Assembly: GCA_004367505.1 (NCBI GenBank)
Contig: SFCB01000062.1
Location: 1-57,569, forward strand
DNA from: Chloroflexi bacterium OHK40
GTDB taxonomy: Bacteria > Chloroflexota > Chloroflexia > Chloroflexales > Chloroflexaceae
Reading direction: 5' to 3'
Length of the DNA: 57,569 bases
The notes beneath the pieces are model-generated. The model saw nothing but the letters and a program-made list of their open reading frames with translations, was not told the origin of the DNA and searched no databases. Below are positions 1 through 8,516 of the stretch, in pieces; within the stretch, counting starts at the first letter, position 1; each line of letters begins with the position of its first letter. The position numbers were made by a program, and so were the translations under genes.

Positions 1-112
1 ACCGAAGCAGGGCCATCCCTGGCGTCGTCCTTGGAGCGTGCGCCGCCAGCGTGAGCTGGCGGGTGCCGCGTAAGTGCAGGACTTTACGTCACACCCGCGT
101 CCGTCCTGCCTC

Positions 113-141
113 TTGACAAACATCCTTTCAGGCTGTATCTT
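113..141 (+). promoter_or_regulatory. Sigma-70-type promoter of the mazEF pair
   Basis: A consensus -35 TTGACA at 113-118 is followed, after a 17-base spacer, by TATCTT at 136-141. Transcription would start near 148 and give a leader of about 40 bases before the antitoxin ATG at 186. Toxin-antitoxin operons are usually autoregulated, but I see no clear operator palindrome here. Confidence 0.6.
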
Positions 142-185
142 TTTTGTCTATACGCCATGTGTACCGTATCACTGGAGCGTCATCT

Positions 186-428
186 ATGAAGACCCGTGTG
201 CAAAAATGGGGTAATTCTTTAGCCCTACGCATCCCCAAAGCCTTCGCCGAGCAGATCGGTATTGAGGATAGCTCTCTCGTTGAACTTTCCCTTACCGATG
301 GTAAGTTGTTCATCCTGCCACTCGTCGAAGCGCACCCGTCACTTGCCGAGATGCTGGCTGCTATTACCGATGCCAACATCCACGCGGAAGTCGTCACTGA
401 CCCACCTCAAGGCGCTGAGGTGTGGTGA
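186..428 (+). CDS. mazE: AbrB/MazE-type antitoxin
   Basis: An 80-residue protein starting MKTRVQKWGNSLALRIPKA, the swapped-hairpin SpoVT/AbrB DNA-binding fold found in MazE/PemI antitoxins. In this family the N-terminal half binds DNA at the operon promoter and the C-terminal tail wraps around the toxin; the tail here is short and acidic, which fits. I chose the ATG at 186 because the preceding in-frame residues do not belong to the fold and it lies about 45 bases after a good -10 element. The stop overlaps the toxin start by one base (TGATG), the usual coupling of antitoxin and toxin. The coding sequence looks less GC-rich than its neighbours, consistent with a mobile module. Function is inferred from the family. 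Confidence 0.85.
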   Translation: MKTRVQKWGNSLALRIPKAFAEQIGIEDSSLVELSLTDGKLFILPLVEAHPSLAEMLAAITDANIHAEVVTDPPQGAEVW

Positions 429-775
429 TGCCAGCCTATGTCCCAGAGCGCGGTCACATTGTCTGGCTCACCTTTACGCCCCAGGCAGGCCACGAGCAGG
501 CCGGACGTCGTCCAGCCGTCGTCTTATCGCCTGCGGCCTACAATGCTCGCGTGAGCTTGGCAATCGTCTGCCCAATTACCAACCAGCAGAAAGGCTATCC
601 GTTCGAGGTCGTTATCCCCGCTGGATTAGCGGTCAGTGGTGTCATTCTAGCCGATCAGGTAAAGAGTTTGGATTGGCGCGCCCGCCAAGCCGACTATAGC
701 TGCGTCCTGCCAGTTGCGACGATTGCGGAAGTGCTTGCGAAATTGAACACCTTGCTGGCAGTGGCAATGCCATAG
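428..775 (+). CDS. mazF: MazF/PemK-type endoribonuclease toxin
   Basis: A 115-residue protein of the MazF/ChpA/PemK family, close to the usual length of about 110. The family signature is visible: an early GHIVWLTF strand, then the GRRPAVVLS segment, then IVCPITNQ, and later the VILADQVKSLDW segment. Members cleave single-stranded mRNA at short sequence motifs; the cut site cannot be read from sequence. GTG codons at 422 and 425 are alternative starts, but the ATG at 428 fits the one-base TGATG overlap with the antitoxin. It appears intact. The product would be a cytoplasmic RNase held inactive by the upstream antitoxin. Confidence 0.88.
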   Translation: MPAYVPERGHIVWLTFTPQAGHEQAGRRPAVVLSPAAYNARVSLAIVCPITNQQKGYPFEVVIPAGLAVSGVILADQVKSLDWRARQADYSCVLPVATIAEVLAKLNTLLAVAMP

Positions 776-815
776 CCCTATCCAGCGGGCCGGCTAACAC
801 TGCGCTCCAGCCGAC

Positions 816-836
816 CGGCTGAATCAGGCCGTTTTT
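816..836 (+). terminator. Probable terminator after mazEF
   Basis: A short imperfect hairpin (GGCTG...CAG-G-CC, loop AAT) ends in five T at 832-836, one of the few T-tracted hairpins in this window. The adjacent 808-821 also forms a near-palindrome (CAGCCG AC CGGCTG). It sits 40 bases after the toxin stop and before a convergent gene. Confidence 0.45.
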
Positions 837-947
837 ACGAACCAGAAGCGTGCTTGCCGCCGTACCGCTTCAGAACGCCGTACTCTCAGCCGGCGGCTGA
901 GCTTGACCGATAGGCAGCCAGTTCCGTTGCGCGGCGCTGGCGCGGGC

Positions 948-1433
948 TCAGGCTCCCTTGCGCGCGGCGATCGCCTGGGCGATCTCGGCGCCGACGGCGT
1001 GCTCGGCGCGGGCTTCATCGTCAACAAGTAGCAGCTCGGGCACGGGGGTGGGCCTGGCGCCATCGCGACCGACCGCCACCATACTGAGGTAGCCGGTGGT
1101 ACAGACCCGGCGCTCGCCGCGCAGCGGGTGCTCGGCATAGAGCCGCACCCGGACGACCATCGACGTACGGCCCACGTAGATCACCCGCGAGTAGGCCTCG
1201 ATGATCTCGCCCTGCCCGATCGGGGTACGGAAATCGATCCGCTCGCTCGAAGCGGTGACGACTGGCTGGCGACAGAAGCGCAGCGCGGCGATCGCGGCTG
1301 CCTTGTCGAGCATGGCCATCACATCGCCGCCGAACATCGTACCGAAGCCGTTGGTCTGGTCCGGCAGCACGATGTCGGCCATCCGTTCCTCTTCGGCCAC
1401 CTTGCGCGGCCTTGGTGGGTTGTCGTGGCTCAT
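948..1433 (-). CDS. Acyl-CoA thioesterase, hotdog fold (YciA/BFIT-like)
   Basis: A 161-residue single hotdog-domain protein. The opening strand-helix motif ADIVLPDQTNGFGTMFGGDV, followed by AMLDKAAAIAA, is the signature of cytosolic acyl-CoA hydrolases, where the Asn and Asp take part in thioester hydrolysis. The later VRVRLYAEHPLRGERRVCTTGY strands complete the fold. The start is the ATG at 1433 (MSHDNPPRPRKV); the upstream in-frame extension is proline- and arginine-rich and lies inside the regulatory region of the divergent lacI gene. A TACAAT -10-like element lies at 1465-1470 on this strand, without a good -35. It is divergent from the sugar locus and probably unrelated to it. Substrate chain length cannot be told. 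Confidence 0.8.
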   Translation of the reverse strand: MSHDNPPRPRKVAEEERMADIVLPDQTNGFGTMFGGDVMAMLDKAAAIAALRFCRQPVVTASSERIDFRTPIGQGEIIEAYSRVIYVGRTSMVVRVRLYAEHPLRGERRVCTTGYLSMVAVGRDGARPTPVPELLLVDDEARAEHAVGAEIAQAIAARKGA

Positions 1434-1619
1434 CCTGGCACCCTGCGTTCCAACTGGCGCCGCTATTGTACCCGATGCCGGGCCGCTGGCGTCGGGGTGG
1501 CAGTGCCACCGGCTGGTGCGGGAACGGGCAGCACGGCCCGCTGGCGCGCCCGCGCCTCCTGGCGAGACGCAGCGTGCCGCGTCGCTACGCGCCCCCGTCC
1601 CTCGCCCCTCACATGCCTC

Positions 1620-1674
1620 TTGACAACGGAAACGTTTCCAGCTATACTGGCCCCATCGCGCCGGAAACGTTTCC
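1620..1674 (+). promoter_or_regulatory. lacI promoter with two identical operators
   Basis: TTGACA (1620-1625), a 17-base spacer and TATACT (1643-1648) make a near-consensus promoter. The perfect palindrome GGAAACGTTTCC occurs twice, at 1628-1639 inside the spacer and at 1663-1674 just past the expected start site. The 15-base context CGGAAACGTTTCCAG is identical in both copies, and the centres are 35 bp apart. LacI-family proteins bind palindromes with a central CG like this one. The arrangement implies repression of the regulator's own promoter by occlusion and possibly looping. Confidence 0.85.
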
Positions 1675-1696
1675 AGAACTACCCCAGGAGCCTGCC

Positions 1697-2704
1697 GTGG
1701 CCAAGGCGACCATCGTCGATATCGCCAGACGCGCCGGTGTTGGTGTGGGCACGGCATCGCGCGCCCTTAACAACGCGCCCGATGTCAGTCCCGCCACGCG
1801 CGAGCGGGTTCTCGCCGCCGCCGCCGAGCTCGACTACCATCCCAGTGCGGTGGCCCGGCGCCTCCAGGGCCAGCGCAGCGGGGTGATCGCCTATGTGCCC
1901 GAGGTTGGCGATCAGCCTGCCGGGGATATGCAGTTCAAGGACTTTATCGCGGTGCTCGCCCGGAGCTGTGCCCGCTACGACCTGGACCTGCTCATCCATC
2001 CGCTGCGCAGCGGCGCCGACTTCCGCCAGGATTTTTCCCAGCTCCTGCGTGGCCGCCGCGCCGATGGTCTGATCCTGGCCGACCTTCGGGTGACCGACGA
2101 GCGCGTGACGTACCTCACTGCCGAGCAGTTGCCCTTTGTCGCCTTTGGTCGCTGCGCATCGCCGGTGCCATATGCCTACGTCGACCTTGATAGCCAGGCC
2201 GGCACCTTCGCCTCCGTCAGCCACCTGATCGAGCGTGGCCACCAGCGCATCGCCTACCTGGGCATGCCGCTCGCCTACTCCTACGCCCACCACCGCTACG
2301 CCGGTTACTGCCAGGCGCTTGCTCATGGCAATCTTGCCCTCGATCCGGCGCTCGTTTTCAACGATCTGCATACCGAGACGGAGACGCGCGCCGCCGTGCG
2401 CCAGCTCTTGCAGATGCCTGCTCCTCCCGGGGCTTTTGCCGCCGCCTCTGATCTGCACGCGATCTACGCGATGCGCGCCATGGAGGATTTTGGCTTTCGC
2501 CCCGGTCGCGACCTTGCGGTTGTTGGGTTTGACGATCTGCCCCTGGCCGCCCATACGCGCCCTTCGCTCACCACGGTGCGCCAGCCCTTCGATGCGATCT
2601 GCGATCAGTTGATCGCCACCCTGCTGGATGTGATCGGCGGCGACTCGAGCCCGCGCCAGTCCCTTGTTGCGCCCGAGCTCGTGATTCGCGAGTCGAGCGG
2701 CTGA
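1697..2704 (+). CDS. LacI-family transcriptional regulator, sugar locus 1
   Basis: A 335-residue repressor with the LacI helix-turn-helix and hinge at residues 1-60 (ATIVDIARRAGVGVGTASRAL, then a second helix ending in the hinge) and a periplasmic-binding-protein-like sensor domain after it, including the conserved VVGFDDLPLAAHTRPSLTTVRQP stretch. I chose the GTG at 1697: it has AGGAG six bases upstream and puts the HTH at the very N-terminus, whereas longer in-frame starts would run through the promoter and operators. It precedes a glycosidase, an alpha-glucoside-type importer and a GH65 phosphorylase, so it most likely senses an imported disaccharide or a phosphorylated product. Two palindromic operators overlap its own promoter, so autoregulation is expected. 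Confidence 0.9.
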   Translation: MAKATIVDIARRAGVGVGTASRALNNAPDVSPATRERVLAAAAELDYHPSAVARRLQGQRSGVIAYVPEVGDQPAGDMQFKDFIAVLARSCARYDLDLLIHPLRSGADFRQDFSQLLRGRRADGLILADLRVTDERVTYLTAEQLPFVAFGRCASPVPYAYVDLDSQAGTFASVSHLIERGHQRIAYLGMPLAYSYAHHRYAGYCQALAHGNLALDPALVFNDLHTETETRAAVRQLLQMPAPPGAFAAASDLHAIYAMRAMEDFGFRPGRDLAVVGFDDLPLAAHTRPSLTTVRQPFDAICDQLIATLLDVIGGDSSPRQSLVAPELVIRESSG

Positions 2705-2921
2705 GTGCTCTTCGATCCGTCGTTGCGGAGTTTCGCGCGAGACGCCGTGCGCCTGGCATGCGCCGATGGCCAGGATTGATCGTGGCGTTCTGCTGCCGGT
2801 AGCCGGGCAGCAGCCTCCACAAAACCACCAGCATCTTTCGGTTGCGTGCGTAGAGCGTGCTGCATCAACGAGGCACCGAAAGAATCACTTGCTTTCGAGA
2901 AGCCCCCATACCTGCAAGCCT

Positions 2922-4970
2922 ATGAAGATCTCCAGCCGCCAGTTTCGATTCGGCGCCCATACATTCTCAACCACAGCCTACGACGCGATCGATGCGCCGT
3001 ATATCCTCGCCGCGCCCCAGATCTATGCGATCGGTCACGGATCCGGCGCCATTCGCCCCATCGGCGTCGAGCACCTCGTCGGCGAGATGGGCGGGATCTG
3101 GGCTCACCCGGTGAAGGTGGCCGATGGCTTCACCGTTGCGCTGCTCGACCAGGATGGCGCCCCGCTGCCCTCTGCCAACGGCACGTTTATCGAGGGTCCC
3201 GCCGAGCTCCGCTGGGAGTGGGACGCTGGCCCCTTGCAGGCCACCCGGCGCGACCGGGTCTTCCCCAACGCTCCCGTCTACGCCACTCTGCTCAGCGTGA
3301 CGAATAGCGGGCCTACCACCATCAGCGGGCTGCTGGAGGTGATCGCGGAGCTCACCTTCCTTGGCTGCTGGTTCGGCGGCCTCGCCTCCGCCCGTGGCAG
3401 CTACCGCATGGCAGATGCCCTCCTGCTCGGCAGTGATGCCGCGCAGCCCGCCTGGGGCGTGGCTTTCGGCGCGGCCGTGCCCCCCGATAGCTTCCAGCTG
3501 ACCCCGCGTGCGGGCGGCGCGACGGCCACCCTGCGCTACGCCTTCCAGCTCGCCCCTGGCGCCTCGCGTAGCTGGCTGCTGCTTCTCGCCGTCTCTCACG
3601 ATGGCGGCGAGGCCCACGCAGCCGCCCGATGGCGCGAGCTGATCGATAGCGCCGGCCAGCGCTTCGCCGATGACGAGAGTACGATCCTGGCTGGCCGACC
3701 ATCCATCGATTGCGCCGACCAGGAGCTCTGCCGCGACCTGGCCCTCGCTCAGGCCAACCTGCACCTGCTCCAGGCTGACTATCCCGACACCGGCCCCTAC
3801 TTTCTCGCGGGGCTGCCCGAGTATCCGCAGCTCTTCGGCTGCGACACGACCTACAGCGTGCCCGGCGCGGTCGCTGCGGGCTTTGCCGCCACCGCCCGTA
3901 GCGCTCTCCTGACCCTCGCCGCCTATGCCGAGCGCGCCTGCGGCCGCATCCCCCACGAGGTGACCACGAACGGCCGTGTCTTCAACCCCGGTAACATTCA
4001 GGAGACGCCCCAGTTCGCGATTGCCGTCTGGGACTACCTGCGCTGGACAGGCGACATGGAGCTGGCCCGGCGGCTCTTCCCGATCTGCCGCGAGGGCCTG
4101 CTCGAGTATGTTCCCGCCATCGGCGGCCCCGATCCGCGCTACCCCGTGGGTGACGGGATGGTCGAGCGCTTGGGCATGGGCTCACGCAAGCTCGACAGCG
4201 CCTGCTACGTAATCGCGGGCCTGCGGGCGCTGGCCCGGCTCGCCGCCGCCCTGGGCGACCCCGAGGCCGCCCGCTATGCCGCCCACGCCGACGCGGTCAA
4301 CGCCGACTTCGAGCGCGACTGGTGGATGGAGGACGAGGGCCTCTACGGCGACTCGATGCACTCAGACGGGCGCCTGCAACTCGACCGCCACTGGACGGCG
4401 GTGCTGCCGGTGCAGCTCGGATTGGCCGCGCCCGAGCGCGCCAGCCGCGTGCTGGCCCGCCTGGAGGCCGAGTTCGTCAACCAGTGGGGCCTCGTCCACA
4501 CCGTCGAGGTCGATGAGCGGGTCTGGACGCTTCCCACCGGCCTGCTTGCGCTGGCGGCCTTCCAGCATGGGCGCCCCGAGCGCGGGCTGGAACTGGCCCG
4601 CATGATTGCCCTCACTGCCCAGCACGGCACCCTCGGCACCTTCAAGGAGCTCATCCCCGAAGGGCTCTGCTTCGTGCAGCTCTGGAGCGCCGGCCTCTAC
4701 GTGCAGCTCATCATCGAGGGCCTGCTCGGGTTGGCACCAGATGCCCCCGCCCACACCCTCACGGTGGCGCCCTCCATGCCTGCCGGCTACCCGCCGGTGA
4801 GCGTGCGCGGCCTGCGGGTTGGCGCCCACACGCTCGATCTGAATATCTCCCCGCGAGCGCTGCAGCTGGACCACCGCGAGGGGCTACAGGCGCTCACTGT
4901 CATCTACGCCGGCACAACGGTTGCTGTGGCGCCGGCAACCCGGCTCCACCTCAACCTGGAAAGGAGTTGA
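2922..4970 (+). CDS. Six-hairpin glycosidase (glycogen-debranching/GDE-like)
   Basis: A 682-residue cytoplasmic protein with no signal peptide. The N-terminal third (about 1-260) is a beta-sandwich like that preceding (alpha/alpha)6 catalytic domains. The remainder is helical, with repeats such as LAGLPEYPQLFGCDTTYS, YLRWTGDMELARRLFP and ALGDPEAARYAAHADAVN that match amylo-alpha-1,6-glucosidase-like six-hairpin glycosidases. The ATG at 2922 begins MKISSRQFRFG; upstream in-frame sequence looks non-coding. It lies between the lacI gene and an ABC sugar importer, so it probably hydrolyses an imported alpha-glucoside or oligosaccharide. An inverted repeat (CTTTCGGT at 2835-2842, ACCGAAAG at 2875-2882) sits upstream with no recognised role. 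The exact GH family and linkage are not certain. Confidence 0.75.
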   Translation: MKISSRQFRFGAHTFSTTAYDAIDAPYILAAPQIYAIGHGSGAIRPIGVEHLVGEMGGIWAHPVKVADGFTVALLDQDGAPLPSANGTFIEGPAELRWEWDAGPLQATRRDRVFPNAPVYATLLSVTNSGPTTISGLLEVIAELTFLGCWFGGLASARGSYRMADALLLGSDAAQPAWGVAFGAAVPPDSFQLTPRAGGATATLRYAFQLAPGASRSWLLLLAVSHDGGEAHAAARWRELIDSAGQRFADDESTILAGRPSIDCADQELCRDLALAQANLHLLQADYPDTGPYFLAGLPEYPQLFGCDTTYSVPGAVAAGFAATARSALLTLAAYAERACGRIPHEVTTNGRVFNPGNIQETPQFAIAVWDYLRWTGDMELARRLFPICREGLLEYVPAIGGPDPRYPVGDGMVERLGMGSRKLDSACYVIAGLRALARLAAALGDPEAARYAAHADAVNADFERDWWMEDEGLYGDSMHSDGRLQLDRHWTAVLPVQLGLAAPERASRVLARLEAEFVNQWGLVHTVEVDERVWTLPTGLLALAAFQHGRPERGLELARMIALTAQHGTLGTFKELIPEGLCFVQLWSAGLYVQLIIEGLLGLAPDAPAHTLTVAPSMPAGYPPVSVRGLRVGAHTLDLNISPRALQLDHREGLQALTVIYAGTTVAVAPATRLHLNLERS

Positions 4971-5086
4971 ATCACGCGCATGTGTTCCGCTCCCGGCAGC
5001 GCTGCATCGCCTCTACGACGCCCTATGCAGCCCCGCCGGCGCATCCGGCGACTCAAGGACGAAACCGACCAAAGGAGACAGCCGCA

Positions 5087-6439
5087 ATGAATCGCACCCG
5101 TGCCTTTGCGCTTGCCCTCGCCACGGCCCTGCTTGTGCCCCTGATCGCTGCCTGTGGCGCTGGCACCACGCAGACTGCCCCCACCACGGCCCCCGCCACC
5201 GGCGGCGAGGCCCCCGCCACTGGTGGCCAGGCCGCCGCCAACTGCTACGGCCTCGAGGTTGAGCCGGGGGCCACCCTGCGCTTCCAGGCCGCCGGCAACC
5301 CCACCGAGCAGCAGCTCTACACCGAGGGCGCCGCCCGCTTTATGGAGGCCTGCCCCGGCGTGACGCTCACCTTCGAGCCGCTCAACGACTACCAGACCCA
5401 GATGAAGGCCGCCTTCGCCGCCGGCACCGCCCCGGATGTCTTCCTGCTCGACGGCGAGCTCATGGGCGCCTTTGCCCCCAACGGCCTGCTGCTGGCCCTC
5501 GATGAGGCCATGGCCGCCAAGGGCGTTAGCCCCTCCAGCTATTTCGAGCCCACCCTGACCCTCTACCAGCAGGATGGGAAGACCTACGGCCTGCCCAAGG
5601 ACTTCAACCCGCTGGTGGTCTTCATCAATACCGACCTGGCTGAGGCCGCCGGGGTTGATCCTGCCAGCATCACCACCTGGGACGACTGGAAGGAGGCCGC
5701 CGCCGCCATGACCCAGGGGGATGGCCCTGGCAAGCAGTATGGTCTCTGCCTCAACTCGGACATCCTCCGCTCGGGCGCCTTCATCTTCCAGACTGGCAAC
5801 GATTTCATTGTTGACAATCAGGCGGTCTTCAACGACGCCAACGGCGTGCGGGCGATCGAGTTCTGGAAGAGCTTCAAGGATGAGGGCTCGGGCGCGCTCT
5901 TCGGCGATCTGGGCAAGGGCTGGTGTGGGGAGGCCTTTGCTGGCCGCAACACCGCCATGGCTGTCGAGGGTGGCTGGATCGTGCCCTTCCTGGCCGACCC
6001 CGCCAACGGCGCGACGGACCTGAACTACACCGCCATCCCGCTCCCCATCCCCGATGGTGGCGAGCAGGCCAGCTGGCTCTTCACCAACGCCTTTGCGGCC
6101 AACGCCGCCACCCAGTACCCGAAGGCTGCTGCCGCAGCGGTGCTCTTCCTCGCCGGCCCCGAGAACCAGCAGGCCCTGATCTCCTCCGGCCTGGCTCAGC
6201 CCACCTGGAAGGAGTTGGCCAACGACCCCTACTACACCGATAACCCCGTTGCCAGAACCCTGGTGGAGGCCGGCAACTACGGACGGCTTGCCGATAGCGT
6301 GCTCGGCGGCCCGGTGAAGAAGGGCGATGTGATCGCCAAGCTCAACGAGGCCCAGGAGCGCATCTTCCTCGACACCCAGTCGGTGCAAGAGGCCCTGGAC
6401 CAGGCGGCCCAGGAAGTGAACGAGATCCTGGCCCGCTAG
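5087..6439 (+). CDS. Sugar ABC transporter substrate-binding lipoprotein
   Basis: A 450-residue extracellular solute-binding protein of family 1 (MalE type). The lipoprotein signal peptide ends in LIAAC, so Cys23 would be lipidated. A Thr/Ala/Pro-rich spacer to about residue 50 then tethers the binding domain. The body shows the family pattern, for example AAFAAGTAPDVFLLDGE near the N-lobe, YGLPKDFNPLVVFINTDL, and GWIVPFLADPAN. The ATG at 5087 is preceded by AAAGGAGAC. It is followed by two permease genes; a 19-bp hairpin separates it from the first. The 116-base gap before it contains a small CGCCGG/CCGGCG hairpin at 5034-5050. The ligand is probably an alpha-linked disaccharide, judged from the enzymes around it. 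Confidence 0.88.
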   Translation: MNRTRAFALALATALLVPLIAACGAGTTQTAPTTAPATGGEAPATGGQAAANCYGLEVEPGATLRFQAAGNPTEQQLYTEGAARFMEACPGVTLTFEPLNDYQTQMKAAFAAGTAPDVFLLDGELMGAFAPNGLLLALDEAMAAKGVSPSSYFEPTLTLYQQDGKTYGLPKDFNPLVVFINTDLAEAAGVDPASITTWDDWKEAAAAMTQGDGPGKQYGLCLNSDILRSGAFIFQTGNDFIVDNQAVFNDANGVRAIEFWKSFKDEGSGALFGDLGKGWCGEAFAGRNTAMAVEGGWIVPFLADPANGATDLNYTAIPLPIPDGGEQASWLFTNAFAANAATQYPKAAAAAVLFLAGPENQQALISSGLAQPTWKELANDPYYTDNPVARTLVEAGNYGRLADSVLGGPVKKGDVIAKLNEAQERIFLDTQSVQEALDQAAQEVNEILAR

Positions 6440-6450
6440 CCGGTGCCAGG

Positions 6451-6519
6451 CGGATACGGGGACAGGGCGCCAGGCGCGACATGCGCCTGCGGTATGGGTT
6501 CGCCCTGTTCCCGTGTCCG
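6451..6519 (+). promoter_or_regulatory. Nested hairpin between binding-protein and permease genes
   Basis: Bases 6451-6469 pair with 6501-6519 over 19 bp including two G-U pairs. Inside the loop, CAGGCGC (6471-6477) pairs with GCGCCTG (6483-6489). No U-tract follows. The position, right after the binding-protein stop and before the permease ribosome site, fits an mRNA-stabilising or attenuating hairpin that keeps the binding protein in excess. Confidence 0.7.
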
Positions 6520-6567
6520 AGCCGAGCACGGGCCCGGAGCCTGTCCGATCAAACTAAGGAGGTGCTC

Positions 6568-7554
6568 GTGGCAACCACTAGCAAGGTCTCGCCGGCCCCG
6601 AGCGGTAGCCGGGCCCGCAGCCTCGCCCGCAGAGAGGCGATTACCGCGTATCTCTTTATCGCTCCCTACCTGATCACCGCCGCGATCTTCACCGTTGGCC
6701 TGCTCGTTTATGCCTTCGGCATTAGCTTCACCGATCTGACGGCCACGTTCGCGGCGGCCAACGCCCGCTTCGTGGGCCTCGACAATTACCTGCGCGCCTT
6801 TCGCGACGCCGACTTCCTCGCCGCCCTCGGCAACGCCTTCTGGTACTTCGTCATCGTCACCTTCTTTCAGACGATCGGCGCCATCCTGCTCGCGGTGCTG
6901 CTCAACGCTAAGCTTCAGGGCATGCGCTTCTTCCGCACCCTGCTCTACTCCCCCAGCGTCGCCTCGTCGATCGTGATGTCCCTGATCTTCCTCTGGCTCT
7001 ACCTGCCTACCGGCTTCATCAACTTCTTTCTGGGCACCGACATTCCCTGGCTCACGACCCCCGATCGGATCTTCGCCGGGTTCTGGAACGCGATCGGCCT
7101 CGGCGAGGTGGTGCCAGCCTTCTTCCAGGGCCCCAGCGTGGCCTGGGTCGCGATCATGATGCTGGCGATCTTCACCACCATCCCGACCTTCATGGTCATG
7201 TTTCTGACCGCCCTACAGGATGTGCCTGGCTACGTCTATGAGGCCGCCGCCATCGATGGCGCCACCGGCCCACGGGCCTTCTGGTACATCACCCTGCCGC
7301 TGCTGCGCCCGGTGATCGCGCTGGTGGTGATCCTCGGCACGATCGGCACCTTCCAGGTCTTCGACCAGGTCGCCATCCTGACGAAGGGCGGCCCGCTCAA
7401 GACCACCCTGACCCCCGCGTATCTGATCTACACCAAGACGCTGGGCACCGGCACCCAGGCCGAGGCCGGCTTCGCCGCCGCGATGGCCTTCATCCTGGCC
7501 TTTGTGATCGTCGGGATCACGCTCATCCAGCGCCGGCTGATCGAGCAGGAGTAG
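6568..7554 (+). CDS. ABC sugar permease, MalF type
   Basis: A 328-residue inner-membrane permease of the binding-protein-dependent (MetI-like) superfamily. Predicted membrane segments include AYLFIAPYLITAAIFTVGLL, FWYFVIVTFFQTIGAILLAV, the stretch around VASSIVMSLIFLWLY and a C-terminal helix. The EAA loop that contacts the ATPase is visible as YEAAAIDGATGPRAFWYITLPL. The start is the GTG at 6568, with TAAGGAGG ending five bases before it. The upstream in-frame extension overlaps the hairpin. It pairs with the next gene as a heterodimeric channel. No ATPase gene accompanies it. Confidence 0.9.
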   Translation: MATTSKVSPAPSGSRARSLARREAITAYLFIAPYLITAAIFTVGLLVYAFGISFTDLTATFAAANARFVGLDNYLRAFRDADFLAALGNAFWYFVIVTFFQTIGAILLAVLLNAKLQGMRFFRTLLYSPSVASSIVMSLIFLWLYLPTGFINFFLGTDIPWLTTPDRIFAGFWNAIGLGEVVPAFFQGPSVAWVAIMMLAIFTTIPTFMVMFLTALQDVPGYVYEAAAIDGATGPRAFWYITLPLLRPVIALVVILGTIGTFQVFDQVAILTKGGPLKTTLTPAYLIYTKTLGTGTQAEAGFAAAMAFILAFVIVGITLIQRRLIEQE

Positions 7555-7563
7555 GAGCAATCT

Positions 7564-8463
7564 ATGGCCACCGCAGCCGAAACCCGCAGTGTGACCCCGG
7601 CGGCGCGCGAGGGGAAGCCCGCTTCCTTTTACATCGTCGCCGTGATCCGCTATGGCTTCCTGATCGTGATCTCGATCATCGCCTTTCTGCCCTTCGTACT
7701 CTCGTTCCTGGGCACCTTCAAAACCAATGTCGAGCTGACGTCCTTCCCCCCGACCTTTCTCCCTGAGCAGTGGCGCGTCGATAACTGGGTGCGCGTCTGG
7801 AACTTCTCGCTGCCCACGGTCCAGAATGTGGTACCGATCTGGATCTGGAACAGCACCTGGCTGGCGATTGTCAATGTGCTCACCCAGCTCTTCTTCTGCT
7901 CACTCGCCGGCTACGCCTTCGCCCGGATGCGCTTCCCGGGGCGGGACTGGATCTATGCCTTCATTATCGCCACTATGGCCATCCCGGCCGTCATCACGAT
8001 GATCCCCGGCTTCGTCTTCTTCGCGCGCCTGGGCTGGATCAATACCTACTGGCCGCTGATTGTGCCGAGCATTGTCACCCCCTTCGGCATCCTCATGCTC
8101 ACCCAGTTCTTCAAGTCCATCCCCCGTGAGCTGGAGGAGGCCGCCCAGATCGATGGCCTGGATCGCTTCGGTACCTATACGCGCATCGCCCTGCCCCTCT
8201 CGCGGCCAGCCCTGATTACGCTTGCCATCCTTGCCTTCCAGGGCTCCTGGAACAACTTCACCGGCCCGCTGCTCTTCCTCCAGCGCCCCGAGATGATGAC
8301 CCTGACCGTCGGTATGAACTTCTTCCGCACCCAGTTCTCCAACGATTTCAGCGCGATTCTCGTCGGCGCGATGTTCAATGCCATCCCGGTGCTCATTTTG
8401 TTCTTCATCTTGAACCGCTACTTCCTTGAGAGCGCCAGCTACTCGGGCCTTGCCGGACAGTAA
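7564..8463 (+). CDS. ABC sugar permease, MalG type
   Basis: A 299-residue permease, the usual partner of a MalF-type subunit. It shows an N-terminal helix (VVISIIAFLPFVLSFLG-like region), a periplasmic loop with FPPTFLPEQWRVDNWVRVW, further helices, and the EAA loop ELEEAAQIDGLDRFGTYTRI followed by the conserved LPLSRPAL. The ATG at 7564 lies nine bases after the previous stop, with AGGAGC upstream, so the two are translated together. A hairpin follows at 8475-8516, suggesting that the transport genes end a transcript segment here. Confidence 0.9.
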   Translation: MATAAETRSVTPAAREGKPASFYIVAVIRYGFLIVISIIAFLPFVLSFLGTFKTNVELTSFPPTFLPEQWRVDNWVRVWNFSLPTVQNVVPIWIWNSTWLAIVNVLTQLFFCSLAGYAFARMRFPGRDWIYAFIIATMAIPAVITMIPGFVFFARLGWINTYWPLIVPSIVTPFGILMLTQFFKSIPRELEEAAQIDGLDRFGTYTRIALPLSRPALITLAILAFQGSWNNFTGPLLFLQRPEMMTLTVGMNFFRTQFSNDFSAILVGAMFNAIPVLILFFILNRYFLESASYSGLAGQ

Positions 8464-8474
8464 TCCACTACGGA

Positions 8475-8516
8475 CCATGCACCATGCGCGAGGATCGGGC
8501 GCTGCGTGGTGCATGG
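8475..8516 (+). terminator. Hairpin after the importer genes
   Basis: CCATGCACCA (8475-8484) pairs exactly with TGGTGCATGG (8507-8516) around a 22-base loop that holds a further small GCGC stem. No T-run follows. The surrounding 8464-8742 stretch has no convincing gene. It may be a terminator or a processing/stability element ahead of the HAD and phosphorylase genes. Confidence 0.5.
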
